Source of the DNA: Lederbergia galactosidilytica
GTDB taxonomy: Bacteria > Bacillota > Bacilli > Bacillales > Bacillaceae_C
Reading direction: 5' to 3'
Assembly (NCBI RefSeq): GCF_017873565.1
Contig: NZ_JAGGKH010000011.1
Coordinates: 62,001-126,000 of the forward strand
Length of the DNA: 64,000 bases
In this document: positions 7,992-16,748 of the stretch, piece after piece
How positions within the stretch are numbered: position 1 is the first letter of the stretch
Layout of the letters: the number at the start of each line of letters is the position of its first letter
Made by a program: the position numbers and the translations under genes
Notes under the pieces: model-generated
The model's input: the letters and a program-made list of their open reading frames with translations, nothing else
Told to the model about the DNA's origin: nothing
The model's database searches: none

Positions 7992-8301
7992 TGGTACCTC
8001 CTATTATTAGACCTTATTTCAAATAAGTACAAACTAATGAAATTCTTTCCATCTATTTTTGTTCAAAAAGTAAAATAGCTGTCCTGCAACGCTCTTGAGA
8101 CTCTATGGGGGCAGATTTTAGTGCGAAATAAGGAGAAACACATGGGCGCAAAATGAAACTGTGGAGTATTATCCCTATCTCCATCGGGAAGCAAGTTGTT
8201 TCATTTTTACCGATTCTTTGAACAACCTTTATAGGATATTTTTCTCCAGATTCCTGAAATTATGATTATGTTTCAGAGAAATTTATCTCTTCTTATACAA
8301 A
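7992..8301. other. intergenic region upstream of spoVA-type operon
   Basis: About 310 bp without a credible gene. It should hold the promoter of the lipoprotein-spoVACDEb unit (transcribed leftward), but no motif could be assigned with confidence. The right end meets the terminator of the 33-residue gene. Confidence 0.4.
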
Positions 8302-8346
8302 ATGAAAACCTAGTCCCCCTTCTGAAAAGGTAAGAGACTAGGTTTT
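8302..8346 (-). terminator. intrinsic terminator after 33-aa gene
   Basis: Arms AAAACCTAGTC and GACTAGGTTTT separated by about 22 bases, right after the 33-codon gene on the minus strand; the strand beyond reads TTTTCATTTTG. It supports transcription of this small gene. Confidence 0.75.
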
Positions 8347-8355
8347 ATATATTCT

Positions 8356-8457
8356 TCAACGTTCTTTTCTAATTGGCTTTGATGGTCCACATCCACAACC
8401 AGCTCTTTTTTTGCGACCTTTTCCAATAGCATTCTTTTTTCTAGGTCTATTATTCAT
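8356..8457 (-). CDS. small basic Cys/Gly peptide, unrecognised
   Basis: A 33-residue frame: a basic half (NNRPRKKNAIGKGRKKR), a central AGCGCG block with two Cys, and a basic tail PSKPIRKER. It is preceded by AGGATGTGATTGTG (an imperfect ribosome site) and followed within 15 bases by a strong terminator. It lies among spore coat genes, whose small members are often Lys/Arg/Gly/Cys-rich. I do not recognise the family. A spore coat or core role is an inference from position and composition. Confidence 0.55.
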   Translation of the reverse strand: MNNRPRKKNAIGKGRKKRAGCGCGPSKPIRKER

Positions 8458-8533
8458 CACAATCACATCCTGAGTAATTTTCTCTACTCTATAATTTATG
8501 TACCCAGTAAAAAATGTGTTTGCCCAATAGCCC

Positions 8534-8893
8534 TTATTCTTCAGAAATCTTGGATTGGATAATTGTTTCTATAATAGAGGCAAAACCTGCGATTGATAAA
8601 ATATATACTAATGGCTCCGCCAACCTCGGGAAGAACCAGCAAGCAGAAAAGATAAATATTGATATCCAAATTCCAGTACACCAATAACAGCTAATGAGCT
8701 GACCGATCCAACCTCTTAAACCTTTTTCTCTAGGAATAAGATAAATCTCTAATTCACCATTTTCATCAAGCGATTCATACTCTTGCATAAAGGGACGCCT
8801 AACAAATTCTGTTATTTGATCATAGACCAATAATCGTGTTAATCGGAAAACCGCTAAACTTAATAAAATGAATGTAAACCAATTAATTGACAT
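8534..8893 (-). CDS. yjcA: YjcA, DUF1360 sporulation protein
   Basis: A 119-residue membrane protein, close to the size of B. subtilis YjcA. It begins with a hydrophobic segment (WFTFILLSLAVFRLTRLLVYD), continues with 'REKGLRGWIGQLISCYWCTGIWIS', the conserved DUF1360 core with CYWC, and ends with two hydrophobic stretches. The ATG at 8893 follows GGCGGGTGAAACTG and was preferred to an ATG ten codons upstream. In B. subtilis yjcA is expressed in the mother cell and lies by the cot genes, as here. Molecular function is unknown. Confidence 0.88.
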   Translation of the reverse strand: MSINWFTFILLSLAVFRLTRLLVYDQITEFVRRPFMQEYESLDENGELEIYLIPREKGLRGWIGQLISCYWCTGIWISIFIFSACWFFPRLAEPLVYILSIAGFASIIETIIQSKISEE

Positions 8894-9008
8894 CAGTTTC
8901 ACCCGCCTATTTTGTGCTATCAAGGCATTTGTCCGTTACCCATTTGGCTAATGTCTAATATGTTATTAATGAATATGGATCAATAGATGACAAGGAGGAA
9001 TTTAATCC

Positions 9009-9527
9009 ATGAGTTACGAAGAAATGGAATCAGTTGAATCAATTGAGACAAATCACTGTGGTGGTGGATGTAGTTCAGGTTGTGTTTGTCAAGTCGTTCG
9101 CGCTATTAAAGATATTCAAGAAATGGCTGTGGAAGAAGAAGAATGCCCAACTTGCCCAACGAATTGTTTTATCGAGCCACTAGGCGGCTCTCCAGTTCGT
9201 TCCCATGTAGATACGAGAGTATTTACCCTTACAAATAAAAACGGGGAATTATTTAAAGCACTATTTAAAGGCCGCGGAGGCAACTGTGTATCCGTTTATT
9301 TCCGAGTTGAAGAAATCTTTGATAACTGTTGTGCCACATTGCGCGTACTAGTTCCTTTAAATAAAGAAGGGGATCCAGTAAAAATAACCCATCATGGAGA
9401 CATTAATTACGAAGCCCTTTGTGCAGTACGCAAATGGGGAAAAAGCAGCAGCTGTATCACCGTTGATCTCCATTGCTTCTGTGCGGTTCAATGTATCGCA
9501 GACGTTGACTTACAACTTTGTGACTAA
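9009..9527 (+). CDS. cotZ: spore coat crust protein CotZ/CotY
   Basis: A 172-residue Cys-rich protein (about 17 Cys) of the CotZ/CotY family. 'HCGGGCSSGCVCQVVRAIKDIQE' near the N-terminus and 'KSSSCITVDLHCFCAVQCIADVDLQL' at the C-terminus are family signatures. CotZ and CotY form disulfide-linked sheets in the outer crust of the spore (exosporium in some relatives). Only one copy is present here; the cotV-W-X-Y genes of B. subtilis are absent at this site, so this protein may do the work of both. The ATG follows AAGGAGG. Divergent from yjcA. Confidence 0.93.
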   Translation: MSYEEMESVESIETNHCGGGCSSGCVCQVVRAIKDIQEMAVEEEECPTCPTNCFIEPLGGSPVRSHVDTRVFTLTNKNGELFKALFKGRGGNCVSVYFRVEEIFDNCCATLRVLVPLNKEGDPVKITHHGDINYEALCAVRKWGKSSSCITVDLHCFCAVQCIADVDLQLCD

Positions 9528-9537
9528 TTTTGAAGGC

Positions 9538-9563
9538 GGAGGGTTCACACCCTCCCCTTTGTT
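9538..9563 (+). terminator. intrinsic terminator after cotZ
   Basis: GGAGGGT / ACCCTCC with a 4-base loop followed by CCTTTGTT, directly after cotZ and overlapping the convergent cotO stop. Confidence 0.75.
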
Positions 9564-10092
9564 AAAAAATAATCCGAATCGCCTGTAAATCCTCAATGGC
9601 GATTGTAAGAACATCTCCATTAAACGTTTTTACCTGAATGTTATCCCCTTTTTTACTCTCCAATATGCCGCGAATTCTCTCATCTTCTTTAATAAATTCA
9701 CATGGAAATGGGGGCTGGCTCCGAGGGACTTGTAATAAGTATTGCAACTTTTCAGAAATTGACATTTCCTTAAAAGCTTTAACAGGTGTGAGGTTCCAGT
9801 TTTTTTTGCTTGAGTTAGTCTGGTTTCGAAAATAATCTACTGCTGACTTAGGCTTTTCCGCTTGATATTCGTTCTCTATAAGGGATTCGTGTTCCTTGGA
9901 ATTTGCTTGCACTTGAAAAGGAACGCTATTCTTTAGCTTCCTTGGTGTTGGTGTTGATTTATTTTCAGGTGAAGTTGTTGTATTTGGACTAGAAGAAAAG
10001 GAATATTGCATCGAGAATTCTGGTCTTACAAAATCTGGTTGATGGATATATAGCAAAGGGCTCTTCCCTTTTCGTTTCTCTTTCTCTTCCAT
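9562..10092 (-). CDS. cotO: spore coat protein CotO
   Basis: A 176-residue protein. The N-terminus 'KSPLLYIHQPDFVRPEFSMQ' and the C-terminal domain 'MSISEKLQYLLQVPRSQPPFPCEFI..GILESKKGDNIQVKTFNGDVLTIAIEDLQAIRII' match CotO, a mother-cell morphogenetic coat protein required for correct outer coat and crust assembly. The middle is Ser/Thr/Pro-rich and probably disordered. The start at 10092 follows GGAGGTGTACCTTA; a frame open further upstream lacks a site. Convergent with cotZ. Confidence 0.9.
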   Translation of the reverse strand: MEEKEKRKGKSPLLYIHQPDFVRPEFSMQYSFSSSPNTTTSPENKSTPTPRKLKNSVPFQVQANSKEHESLIENEYQAEKPKSAVDYFRNQTNSSKKNWNLTPVKAFKEMSISEKLQYLLQVPRSQPPFPCEFIKEDERIRGILESKKGDNIQVKTFNGDVLTIAIEDLQAIRIIF

Positions 10093-10225
10093 TAAGGTAC
10101 ACCTCCATATTTCGTACTTCGTTTTATATGTATGCAACAAATTGGGCAAGGTGACCTTTACATAAAAAATATCGGTAGGAAAATTCTAGGGGTCTACACC
10201 TATTTATCATCTTTTCTATTCCACA

Positions 10226-10253
10226 CAAAAAAGCTGCCACAAACTGTGGCAGC
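10226..10253 (-). terminator. intrinsic terminator after fabI
   Basis: GCTGCCACA / TGTGGCAGC hairpin with a 3-base loop followed on the minus strand by TTTTTTGTG. It lies 14 bases past the fabI stop. Confidence 0.88.
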
Positions 10254-10266
10254 AAACATAATAATT

Positions 10267-11049
10267 TTATAAAGCTACAATATGGAAGCCGGAATCGACA
10301 TGAAGATTTTCCCCGGTAATCCCTCGGGAGAGATCACTAAATAGGAATAATGCAGTATCTCCTACCTCTTCAGGAGTAGTTGTTCTTTTCAGTGGTGCCT
10401 TTTCTTCGATATCTTTTAACACGCTGTTAAAATCACTAATCCCTTTTGCAGAGAGTGTTCGGATTGGTCCAGCTGAAATTGAATTCACACGAATCCCATA
10501 TTGCCCTAAATCTTTCGCTAAATAGCGCACACTTGCATCAAGTGAAGCTTTGGCTACCCCCATTACATTATAATTAGGGACAACACGTTCTCCTCCTAAA
10601 TATGTCATTGTAACCATACTTCCACCTTCAGGCATCATATTTAGTTCTTGAACAACTTTTGCCACTGCAGTTAATGAGTAAGAACTAATATTATGGGCTA
10701 AAAGAAATCCATCTCTTGTGACATTTAAATAATCCCCATCAAGCTCATCTTTATTCGCAAAAGCAATCGCATGAGCAATTCCGTGAATTGGTCCCACTAC
10801 TTCTTTGATTTTACCAAAACATTCGCGGATCTCCTCATCATTTGTAATATCACAAGGGAGGACTAGCGATTCACTTCCCTCCAAAGAATCTGCTAAGTCA
10901 CGAACGTTTTTCTCCAATCTCTCTCCTGCATATGTAAACACTAAGTTAGCTCCTGCACTGTGTAGTGAACGTGCGATTCCCCATGCAATACTACGTTTAT
11001 TTGCCACACCCATAACGACAAAAGTTTTTCCCTGAACAGATAAGTTCAT
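10267..11049 (-). CDS. fabI: enoyl-[acyl-carrier-protein] reductase (NADH)
   Basis: A 260-residue short-chain dehydrogenase of the FabI class, which reduces trans-2-enoyl-ACP in the last step of each fatty acid elongation cycle. Visible are the nucleotide site 'VMGVANKRSIAWGIA', the catalytic Y-X6-K (YNVMGVAK, about residues 157-164) and 'ISAGPIRTLSAKGI'. A five-codon longer start is open, but GGAGGGG lies 7 bases before the ATG at 11049. Control by FapR is indicated by the palindrome at 11124-11140 between promoter and gene. FabI-type enzymes are the targets of triclosan. Confidence 0.96.
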   Translation of the reverse strand: MNLSVQGKTFVVMGVANKRSIAWGIARSLHSAGANLVFTYAGERLEKNVRDLADSLEGSESLVLPCDITNDEEIRECFGKIKEVVGPIHGIAHAIAFANKDELDGDYLNVTRDGFLLAHNISSYSLTAVAKVVQELNMMPEGGSMVTMTYLGGERVVPNYNVMGVAKASLDASVRYLAKDLGQYGIRVNSISAGPIRTLSAKGISDFNSVLKDIEEKAPLKRTTTPEEVGDTALFLFSDLSRGITGENLHVDSGFHIVAL

Positions 11050-11123
11050 ATCCAACCCCTCCATTAATCTTTTTCAAAAGTACTTTATAATTATTAATCA
11101 TCTTTCTTAACTATCATGTGTTA

Positions 11124-11140
11124 CTAGTACCTAGTACTAA
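11124..11140 (-). promoter_or_regulatory. FapR operator upstream of fabI
   Basis: A 17-bp near-palindrome, CTAGTACCTAGTACTAA, about 75 bases before the fabI start. It agrees with the FapR consensus (TTAGTACCNNGTACTAA type). FapR represses fatty acid synthesis genes and is released by malonyl-CoA. A related box lies upstream of fabH at 42445-42461. Confidence 0.85.
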
Positions 11141-11171
11141 CCCTATCATACACGAGTAGTTTTAGGGTTGT

Positions 11172-11213
11172 AAAGAAAAAGCACAAAAGAAAATCAATTT
11201 CCTTTGTGCTTTT
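11172..11213 (-). terminator. intrinsic terminator after antiporter gene
   Basis: Arms AAAAGCACAAAGGAAA and TTTTCTTTTGTGCTTTT on the minus strand followed by TCTTT. It ends the antiporter transcript before the fabI promoter region. Confidence 0.8.
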
Positions 11214-11273
11214 CATTGTTAGTATTTATAAATTTTTAGGTGTGGAAGTGGCGCACTTAGCCGTTCACCTTTA

Positions 11274-11316
11274 TGATCTAAATTTGTACGTCGCTGAACA
11301 GGCGCTTACGCTTTTC
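11274..11316. repeat. right-end fragment of the 146-bp hairpin repeat
   Basis: The stretch reads CTAAATTTGTACGTCGCTGAACAGGCGCTTACGCTTTTC in parts identical to the right arm of the 146-bp units at 20703-21140, with about one mismatch in 38. Only the right end is kept. It lies between the antiporter stop and its terminator. Confidence 0.7.
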
Positions 11317-11319
11317 ATG

Positions 11320-13161
11320 TTAAAATTGAATTTCGCGCATTAGGTCATCTACAAATTCTCTTGTTCCTGTCACAATAAGACGGTCTTCTATTTTCAATCT
11401 TGAATCACCATGTGGCACTAAAGATTCATTGTCTCTAAAGATCCGGACTACAATTAAGTCACCAACAAAAGGAAATTCACGTAGTTTCATATTGTGATAG
11501 TTTGGATTACGCATTTCGATTTCATAAAGGGCTGTTTCTTGATTCGTAAAGATATCGGCAATATTAGGTGATTCAATTAGCGCTGTGACAAAGGCTTTAG
11601 TTGATAGCAATGTTGAAAATACTTCGACTTCATGTTCTTTTAATGGAGCCGTCAAATCCGGACTTTCAATTCGAGCAATCACTCTCTCAATTCCTAGTTC
11701 TTTAGCATGGATAGCTAGTGTAGCATTAAGTTCTTCATCACCTGTAGAAATAAACAAGATATCTGTTTCAAACACACCCGCATTCTCTAATTCAGCCTCA
11801 TTATAATTGGGAAGCTCGGTAATATTAAAAACTGTATCTGAAATATGAGAATCTGGTTTCTCCATCTTTTTATGAAAAACAGCCGCTTCAAATAGTTCCT
11901 TATCCAATTGTTTCGATACGGGAAGAGTAATTTGGTTTGCCCCAATAAATGTAACTTTTTGCTTCGGTTCAAAGCCATTTTCTTTCGGAAACCACTTTTT
12001 GAAGAAAATAGGTGTGACAATACACGAAATAACTGCAACCAAAATAAATGTTCCACTCATTTCTGGTGTAATGACTTCCATTCTCTCCGCTATTTTTGCA
12101 GCAGCAATAACCACAGATAATGTGGAAGTAAGTAAAAAAGCCGACGCTAATACTGTTTTTGTATCATACCATTTCTTTAATATGAATACAGGAATGATCT
12201 TAGAAATTAATAAAGCAATTAAGAGCAAAGGAATCAATAAAAGTAATTTTTTATTACTTAGCAAGGACCAGAGGTCAAGGTCTACCCCAACCATCACAAA
12301 GAATATAGGGATCAAAAAGCCATATCCGAAGGAATCCAATTGACGAACCATTTCAGGTTTAGGATTCAACAACGATACGAGCGTTCCCGCCAAAAAAGCT
12401 CCTAAAATATTTTCCGCTCCTAAAGTCTCCGATAAAGCGACCAATACAATGATTAATGTAAAAATTGCACGGGTACCAATTTGTACTGTTCCTGTCGAAA
12501 GTCTTTCGATAATAGGGCGATTTTTGAAACGTCTTCCGACAAAATATAACAGAATACCTGCAACAAAAAGGATCAATATTAACCACATATTTCCTTGACT
12601 ATCTCCGGAGATAGAAACAAATACAGCTAGTAGAATCATTGTAACGAGATCAGCAATAACAGCGATTAAAAGAATAATTTGGCCAATTCCTGTTTTCATG
12701 ATATTGGCCTCTTTTAGAGTAGGTACAACTACCCCTAAAGAGATAGTGGAAATAATTACAGTCATTAATACAATATTATCAATTAACCCCATCCAAACAA
12801 ACAAATAAGATAAGCCTACTGATAATATAAATATTGCAGAAAATATGAGAATTGAAATCCCTAAACGATTTGGCTCGGTTTTCCCGTTAGCTAATTTAAT
12901 TTTCTTATTAGATGATCTAAATGCAGAAAAGTCTATCTCTAATCCACTAAGAAACATTAGAAAAATAAAGCCTAGTGTGGAAAGGATGTCTAACCATGAT
13001 CCTCCACGTATTAAGTCAAAACCACTTTTTCCAATAATTAATCCCATAATAATTTCCGCAATGACTACAGGCATAAATGAAATTCGAAAACGATCAAGAA
13101 CAATTGGTGTTAAAAAAGCAAAAATCAGTACAATAACCAGTGAAAGTAATGATTCGTCCAT
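11320..13161 (-). CDS. yjbQ: Kef-type cation/proton antiporter with RCK (TrkA) domains, YjbQ-like
   Basis: A 613-residue protein (B. subtilis YjbQ has 614). The first ~390 residues are a CPA2-type membrane domain with about 12 hydrophobic segments, including 'FLSGLEIDFSAF' and 'GAENILGAFLAGTLVSLLNP'. After 'FLKKWFPK' follow a cytosolic TrkA-N-like domain ('KVTFIGANQITLPVSKQL') and a TrkA-C domain ('MKLREFPFVGDLIVVRIFRDNESLVPHGDSRLKIEDRLIVTG'). Such proteins exchange K+ or Na+ for protons under ligand control. The ATG at 13161 follows GGGGGAATTTTTT; the ATG five codons earlier overlaps that site and was rejected. The specific ion is unknown. Confidence 0.88.
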   Translation of the reverse strand: MDESLLSLVIVLIFAFLTPIVLDRFRISFMPVVIAEIIMGLIIGKSGFDLIRGGSWLDILSTLGFIFLMFLSGLEIDFSAFRSSNKKIKLANGKTEPNRLGISILIFSAIFILSVGLSYLFVWMGLIDNIVLMTVIISTISLGVVVPTLKEANIMKTGIGQIILLIAVIADLVTMILLAVFVSISGDSQGNMWLILILFVAGILLYFVGRRFKNRPIIERLSTGTVQIGTRAIFTLIIVLVALSETLGAENILGAFLAGTLVSLLNPKPEMVRQLDSFGYGFLIPIFFVMVGVDLDLWSLLSNKKLLLLIPLLLIALLISKIIPVFILKKWYDTKTVLASAFLLTSTLSVVIAAAKIAERMEVITPEMSGTFILVAVISCIVTPIFFKKWFPKENGFEPKQKVTFIGANQITLPVSKQLDKELFEAAVFHKKMEKPDSHISDTVFNITELPNYNEAELENAGVFETDILFISTGDEELNATLAIHAKELGIERVIARIESPDLTAPLKEHEVEVFSTLLSTKAFVTALIESPNIADIFTNQETALYEIEMRNPNYHNMKLREFPFVGDLIVVRIFRDNESLVPHGDSRLKIEDRLIVTGTREFVDDLMREIQF

Positions 13162-13351
13162 AAAAAATTCCCCCATCTTAAAATACGAATTAAGAGGTAA
13201 TCATCTTTCCAAAGTACGTGTTCAACTTGGGCCTAACATTGGGATCGTTCGGAGAGCATTCTTCTTAAGCTGGCTTAGCTTGGACTGAATGGACAACTAA
13301 ACAGAAGATCCTCAACTGCTATATCATTTCACTGGCTTTAGAACACCGTCT

Positions 13352-14722
13352 TTATTGAATAAGATAACTCATAAGCATTGTCGCTAATCCAAAATAAATC
13401 AATATGGATGTGATATCATTCATTGTTGTAATAAAAGGACCTGATGCGACAGCTGGATCAATTTTTAACTTGTGCATAAAAAGAGGGACCAGCGACCCGC
13501 CTATCGTTGCCACTAAAAGAGAAGCAAAAATCGAAAAGCCAACTAATAATCCTAAAATAAGATCATGCTTCCAAATAAAAATAACCAAGGAAACTAAAAT
13601 ACCGCAAATTGCCCCGGTTACTATGCCGGTCCCTGCTTCTTTCAAAATAATTTTAAACTTTCCAGATTCATCCATTTCCCCAGTAGCAAGACCACGAACA
13701 GCAACTGCCAGAGATTGTGTTCCAGCATTTCCTGCCATCCCCGCAATTAATGGGATAAACACTGCGACAATGGGAACTTGACTTAACGTATCTTCAAAAC
13801 GCCCAATTAAGCTTGCAGTAAACATACCTAAGAAAAGAAGGATAATCAGCCATGGTAAACGCTTCTTAGCAGCAGTAAATGGACTTTTATCCATTTTATC
13901 GAGATCAGATATACCTGCGAGCTTAGAATAATCATCAGAGGCCTCTTCATCAATAACGTCAATAATATCATCGACTGTGATGATCCCTAATAAATGATTT
14001 TGAAAATCAACAACTGGTAAGGCTAATAAATCATAATCCCGCATTTGTCGAGCGGCTTCTTCTTGGTCATCTCCCACTGAGATTGAAACGACCCGATCAG
14101 ACATAATGTCAGAAATCATCGTATCATCATCTGTGATAATTAAATCACGTAATGACAAAACACCAGCTAAACGTAAATCTTCATCAATCACATAAACATA
14201 ATAAATAGTTTCCGCGGTTGGAGCTTGCTTCTTTAAAATATACATAGCTGATCGGACCGTTTGATTCTGCGATATGGCTACATACTCAGTAGTCATGATA
14301 CTTCCCGCTGTATATTCCTCGTAGTGGAGCAACCCTTTAATTTCTTGGGCAGCATCTTTATCCATAATCGTAAGATAGCTGGCTGTCTGATCTTTTCCTA
14401 ATTTATTTAAAAGGTCAACAGCATTATCGGCATACATATTGGCAAGCATTTCTGCAGCATATTTTGGCTCCATTTCCGCAAGTATGTCTTTGTACTCCTC
14501 ATCCTCTATCTCCAGCATTTCAAAAAAATCTGCTACTTCCTTTGGGGATAAGTAATAATACATTTTTAATCGAATCTCTTTATCAATTTTGAAAAAGAAT
14601 TGGGCCTGATCATATGGGTGAAGATCTAAAAATTCTTCTCGAAAGGAATCAAGGTTGCCTTCATTCGCCGTTTGGATCAGTAACTCTTCATTAATATTTT
14701 CTTGTGTATCGTTTATTTCCAT
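13352..14722 (-). CDS. mgtE: magnesium transporter MgtE
   Basis: A 456-residue protein with the full MgtE layout: N domain (about residues 20-130, 'YAAEMLANMYADNAVDLLNKL'), paired CBS domains (about 135-260, 'YTAGSIMTTEYVAISQNQTV' and 'VVSISVGDDQEEAARQM'), a connecting helix and five membrane segments with 'PLIAGMAGNAGTQSLAVAVRG' and 'PFITTMNDITSILIYF', which line the ion path. The cytosolic domains sense Mg2+ and close the channel. The ATG follows GGAAGGAGAGGG. I could not see an M-box riboswitch in the 190 bp upstream. Confidence 0.94.
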   Translation of the reverse strand: MEINDTQENINEELLIQTANEGNLDSFREEFLDLHPYDQAQFFFKIDKEIRLKMYYYLSPKEVADFFEMLEIEDEEYKDILAEMEPKYAAEMLANMYADNAVDLLNKLGKDQTASYLTIMDKDAAQEIKGLLHYEEYTAGSIMTTEYVAISQNQTVRSAMYILKKQAPTAETIYYVYVIDEDLRLAGVLSLRDLIITDDDTMISDIMSDRVVSISVGDDQEEAARQMRDYDLLALPVVDFQNHLLGIITVDDIIDVIDEEASDDYSKLAGISDLDKMDKSPFTAAKKRLPWLIILLFLGMFTASLIGRFEDTLSQVPIVAVFIPLIAGMAGNAGTQSLAVAVRGLATGEMDESGKFKIILKEAGTGIVTGAICGILVSLVIFIWKHDLILGLLVGFSIFASLLVATIGGSLVPLFMHKLKIDPAVASGPFITTMNDITSILIYFGLATMLMSYLIQ

Positions 14723-14931
14723 GACGACCCTCTCCTTCCAAATTGGTCCCCATTATCCTAACAAATCTTGATCGGTTTGTCGTCATTAAATGTCTTTTTT
14801 TCTATATTTATTTTTCACTTAATCAATACAGTTCGATTAAACCTTGATATCATGCTAAAAAATCCAAAGCTTGGGTATGTTAAAATAATGGAAAGAGCTA
14901 AATTAGTGCCGATGAAATGGAAGTGGATAGG

Positions 14932-15669
14932 ATGAAAATAGATATAATTGGCGATATTCACGGCTGTTTTCAAGAGTTTAAGGAACTTACCCAAAAACTT
15001 GGCTATTCATGGGAAAGCAATTTTCCTATACATCCTGAAAAGCGAATCTTAGGCTTTATTGGTGATATAACAGATCGAGGTACCGATTCAATTAAGATGA
15101 TTGAACAAACATGGGCACTTTGGAAAAACCATGGTGCTTATTATGTACCTGGTAACCATTGCAATAAGTTGTATCGCTATTTTCTTGGGAGAAATGTGCA
15201 AATTAAACATGGTTTAGAAACAACGGTAGCTGAACTTGAAAAACTGTCCGATAAAAAATTTAATCATATTAAAAGGGTATTTATGGAGCTTTATGATAAC
15301 TCCCCACTTTACCATATTTTAGATGATGGACAATTAATCATGGCACATGCCGGAATCAGAGAGGATTATATCGGAAAACAAAATAAAAGTGTCAAATCAT
15401 TTGTTTTATATGGGGATGTGACCGGAGAGACACTCCCAGATGGAAGACCTGTGCGAAGAGATTGGGCCAAACATTATAAGGGTAAGGCTTTTATTATTTA
15501 TGGACATACTCCAGTAAAGCAACCGCGCAAAATTGGGAACACAATTAATATTGATACGGGAGCTGTTTTCGGTGGATATTTAACAGCTTTGCGCTACCCC
15601 GAAATGGAATTAGTATCTGTTCCTTCTTCATTGCCTTATATTGAAGGAAAATTCACAATCTTTCCTTAA
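14932..15669 (+). CDS. prpE: bis(5'-nucleosyl)-tetraphosphatase PrpE
   Basis: A 245-residue calcineurin-like phosphoesterase. Metal-ligand motifs in order are GDIHG (residues ~6-10), GDITDRG (~43-49), GNHCNK (~77-82), MAHAGIR and YGHTPV. B. subtilis PrpE (YjbP, 244 residues) hydrolyses diadenosine tetraphosphate asymmetrically and affects spore germination. The start at 14932, five codons inside an open ATG, gives the family N-terminus [11 protein letters not shown]; its ribosome site (GGAAGTGG) is modest. Divergent from mgtE, as a single gene ended by a weak hairpin near 15690-15735. Confidence 0.9.
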   Translation: MKIDIIGDIHGCFQEFKELTQKLGYSWESNFPIHPEKRILGFIGDITDRGTDSIKMIEQTWALWKNHGAYYVPGNHCNKLYRYFLGRNVQIKHGLETTVAELEKLSDKKFNHIKRVFMELYDNSPLYHILDDGQLIMAHAGIREDYIGKQNKSVKSFVLYGDVTGETLPDGRPVRRDWAKHYKGKAFIIYGHTPVKQPRKIGNTINIDTGAVFGGYLTALRYPEMELVSVPSSLPYIEGKFTIFP

Positions 15670-15765
15670 CATCAAAATTTTAAATAAAAATCCCCCACAA
15701 AACCTTTAAAAGGCTTATTAGATGGGGAATCAGATAAGAAACTTTAATTCACTAGTATCAAAACC

Positions 15766-15829
15766 GCTAATGGAATATGCCCCTACAGTGAACAGCTTTT
15801 TCCAATAGCGATATGGTTATTCCATTAGC
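15766..15829. repeat. inverted repeat between prpE and the pseudouridine synthase gene
   Basis: Perfect 12-base arms (GCTAATGGAATA at 15766-15777 and its complement at 15818-15829) with a 40-base loop, just downstream of two convergent genes. There is no clear T run on either side. It may act as a shared end structure for both transcripts. Confidence 0.5.
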
Positions 15830-15844
15830 TCCTTCATTATAGCT

Positions 15845-16744
15845 TTATAATGATTCTCTATTTAAAAGCTCTTGCATATCTTCGGGTAGTTCAGCCTGAA
15901 TTGACAGATTTTCTTGGGTAATGGGATGGGTTAGTTTAATTTGCTGACAATGGAGTGCTTGGCGATTGATTAAAGTGCGTTTCCCACCATATAAATCATC
16001 CCCAAGTAAAGGATGACCAATATACGCTAAATGCACTCTAATTTGATGGGTCCTACCCGTTTCAAGCTTTAATTTGACATATGAAAAAGAGGAAGTCGTT
16101 TGAATGACTTTATATCGTGTCACAGCTTTCTGACCATCACTTCTTACTTCCCGTTCAATAATACTATCCAACTTACGACCAATTGGCTCATCAATCCTTC
16201 CAATGTCCTTTTCCATCATTCCTCCAGCAAACGCCTCGTAAAAACGCTCTATCTCACCTTTTTTTTGCATCTGACTTAATAAATGATGGGCATGTCGATG
16301 CTTAGCAATCAGCACTAAACCTGATGTATCTCGATCCAAGCGTGTCACGATATGTACAGTGGAAGCTAGCTTTATTTGTTCATAATAATAAGCAATTGCG
16401 TTGGCTAAACTCCCTGTCGGATGCTGCCTTGACGGGATCGTATTCATCCCTGTAGGTTTGTTCACAATGAACAGGTCCTCATCCTCATACATAATCATTA
16501 AAGGGATTGGCTCTTTAACCAATTGTTCATTTTCTTGCTCTGGAGGAAACAACAGTTCTAAGTCATCATATTCCTGCAAACGATAACGAACATTTTGCTC
16601 TATTCCATTCACACGTATAAAGCCACCTGTAAATTTAATGGCCGACAAAGCTCTTCTCGAGATCCCTTGTTCTTGTAAAAAAGCCTTAATTTCTTGATTT
16701 TTGTATTGAGCTGTAATTTTCCAACTTAATTCATGTTGCTTCAT
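15845..16744 (-). CDS. yjbO: RluA/RluD family pseudouridine synthase, YjbO-like
   Basis: A 299-residue enzyme with an N-terminal S4-like RNA-binding region (about residues 1-65) and a catalytic domain holding the RluA motif 'HIVTRLDRDTSGLVLIAK' with the catalytic Asp near residue 135. 'KLETGRTHQIRVHLAYIGHPLLGDDLYGG' is the conserved second motif. It converts uridine to pseudouridine in rRNA or tRNA; the site is unknown. The frame is open 24 codons upstream inside nadF. The ATG at 16744, five bases after the nadF stop, was chosen because it begins the conserved region; the start is uncertain. Confidence 0.85.
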   Translation of the reverse strand: MKQHELSWKITAQYKNQEIKAFLQEQGISRRALSAIKFTGGFIRVNGIEQNVRYRLQEYDDLELLFPPEQENEQLVKEPIPLMIMYEDEDLFIVNKPTGMNTIPSRQHPTGSLANAIAYYYEQIKLASTVHIVTRLDRDTSGLVLIAKHRHAHHLLSQMQKKGEIERFYEAFAGGMMEKDIGRIDEPIGRKLDSIIEREVRSDGQKAVTRYKVIQTTSSFSYVKLKLETGRTHQIRVHLAYIGHPLLGDDLYGGKRTLINRQALHCQQIKLTHPITQENLSIQAELPEDMQELLNRESL

Positions 16745-16748
16745 AATT

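Noticed and set aside
14723-14910. M-box riboswitch upstream of mgtE
   Set aside because: The space to the divergent prpE is only about 200 bp and no terminator or M-box-like helices could be recognised.
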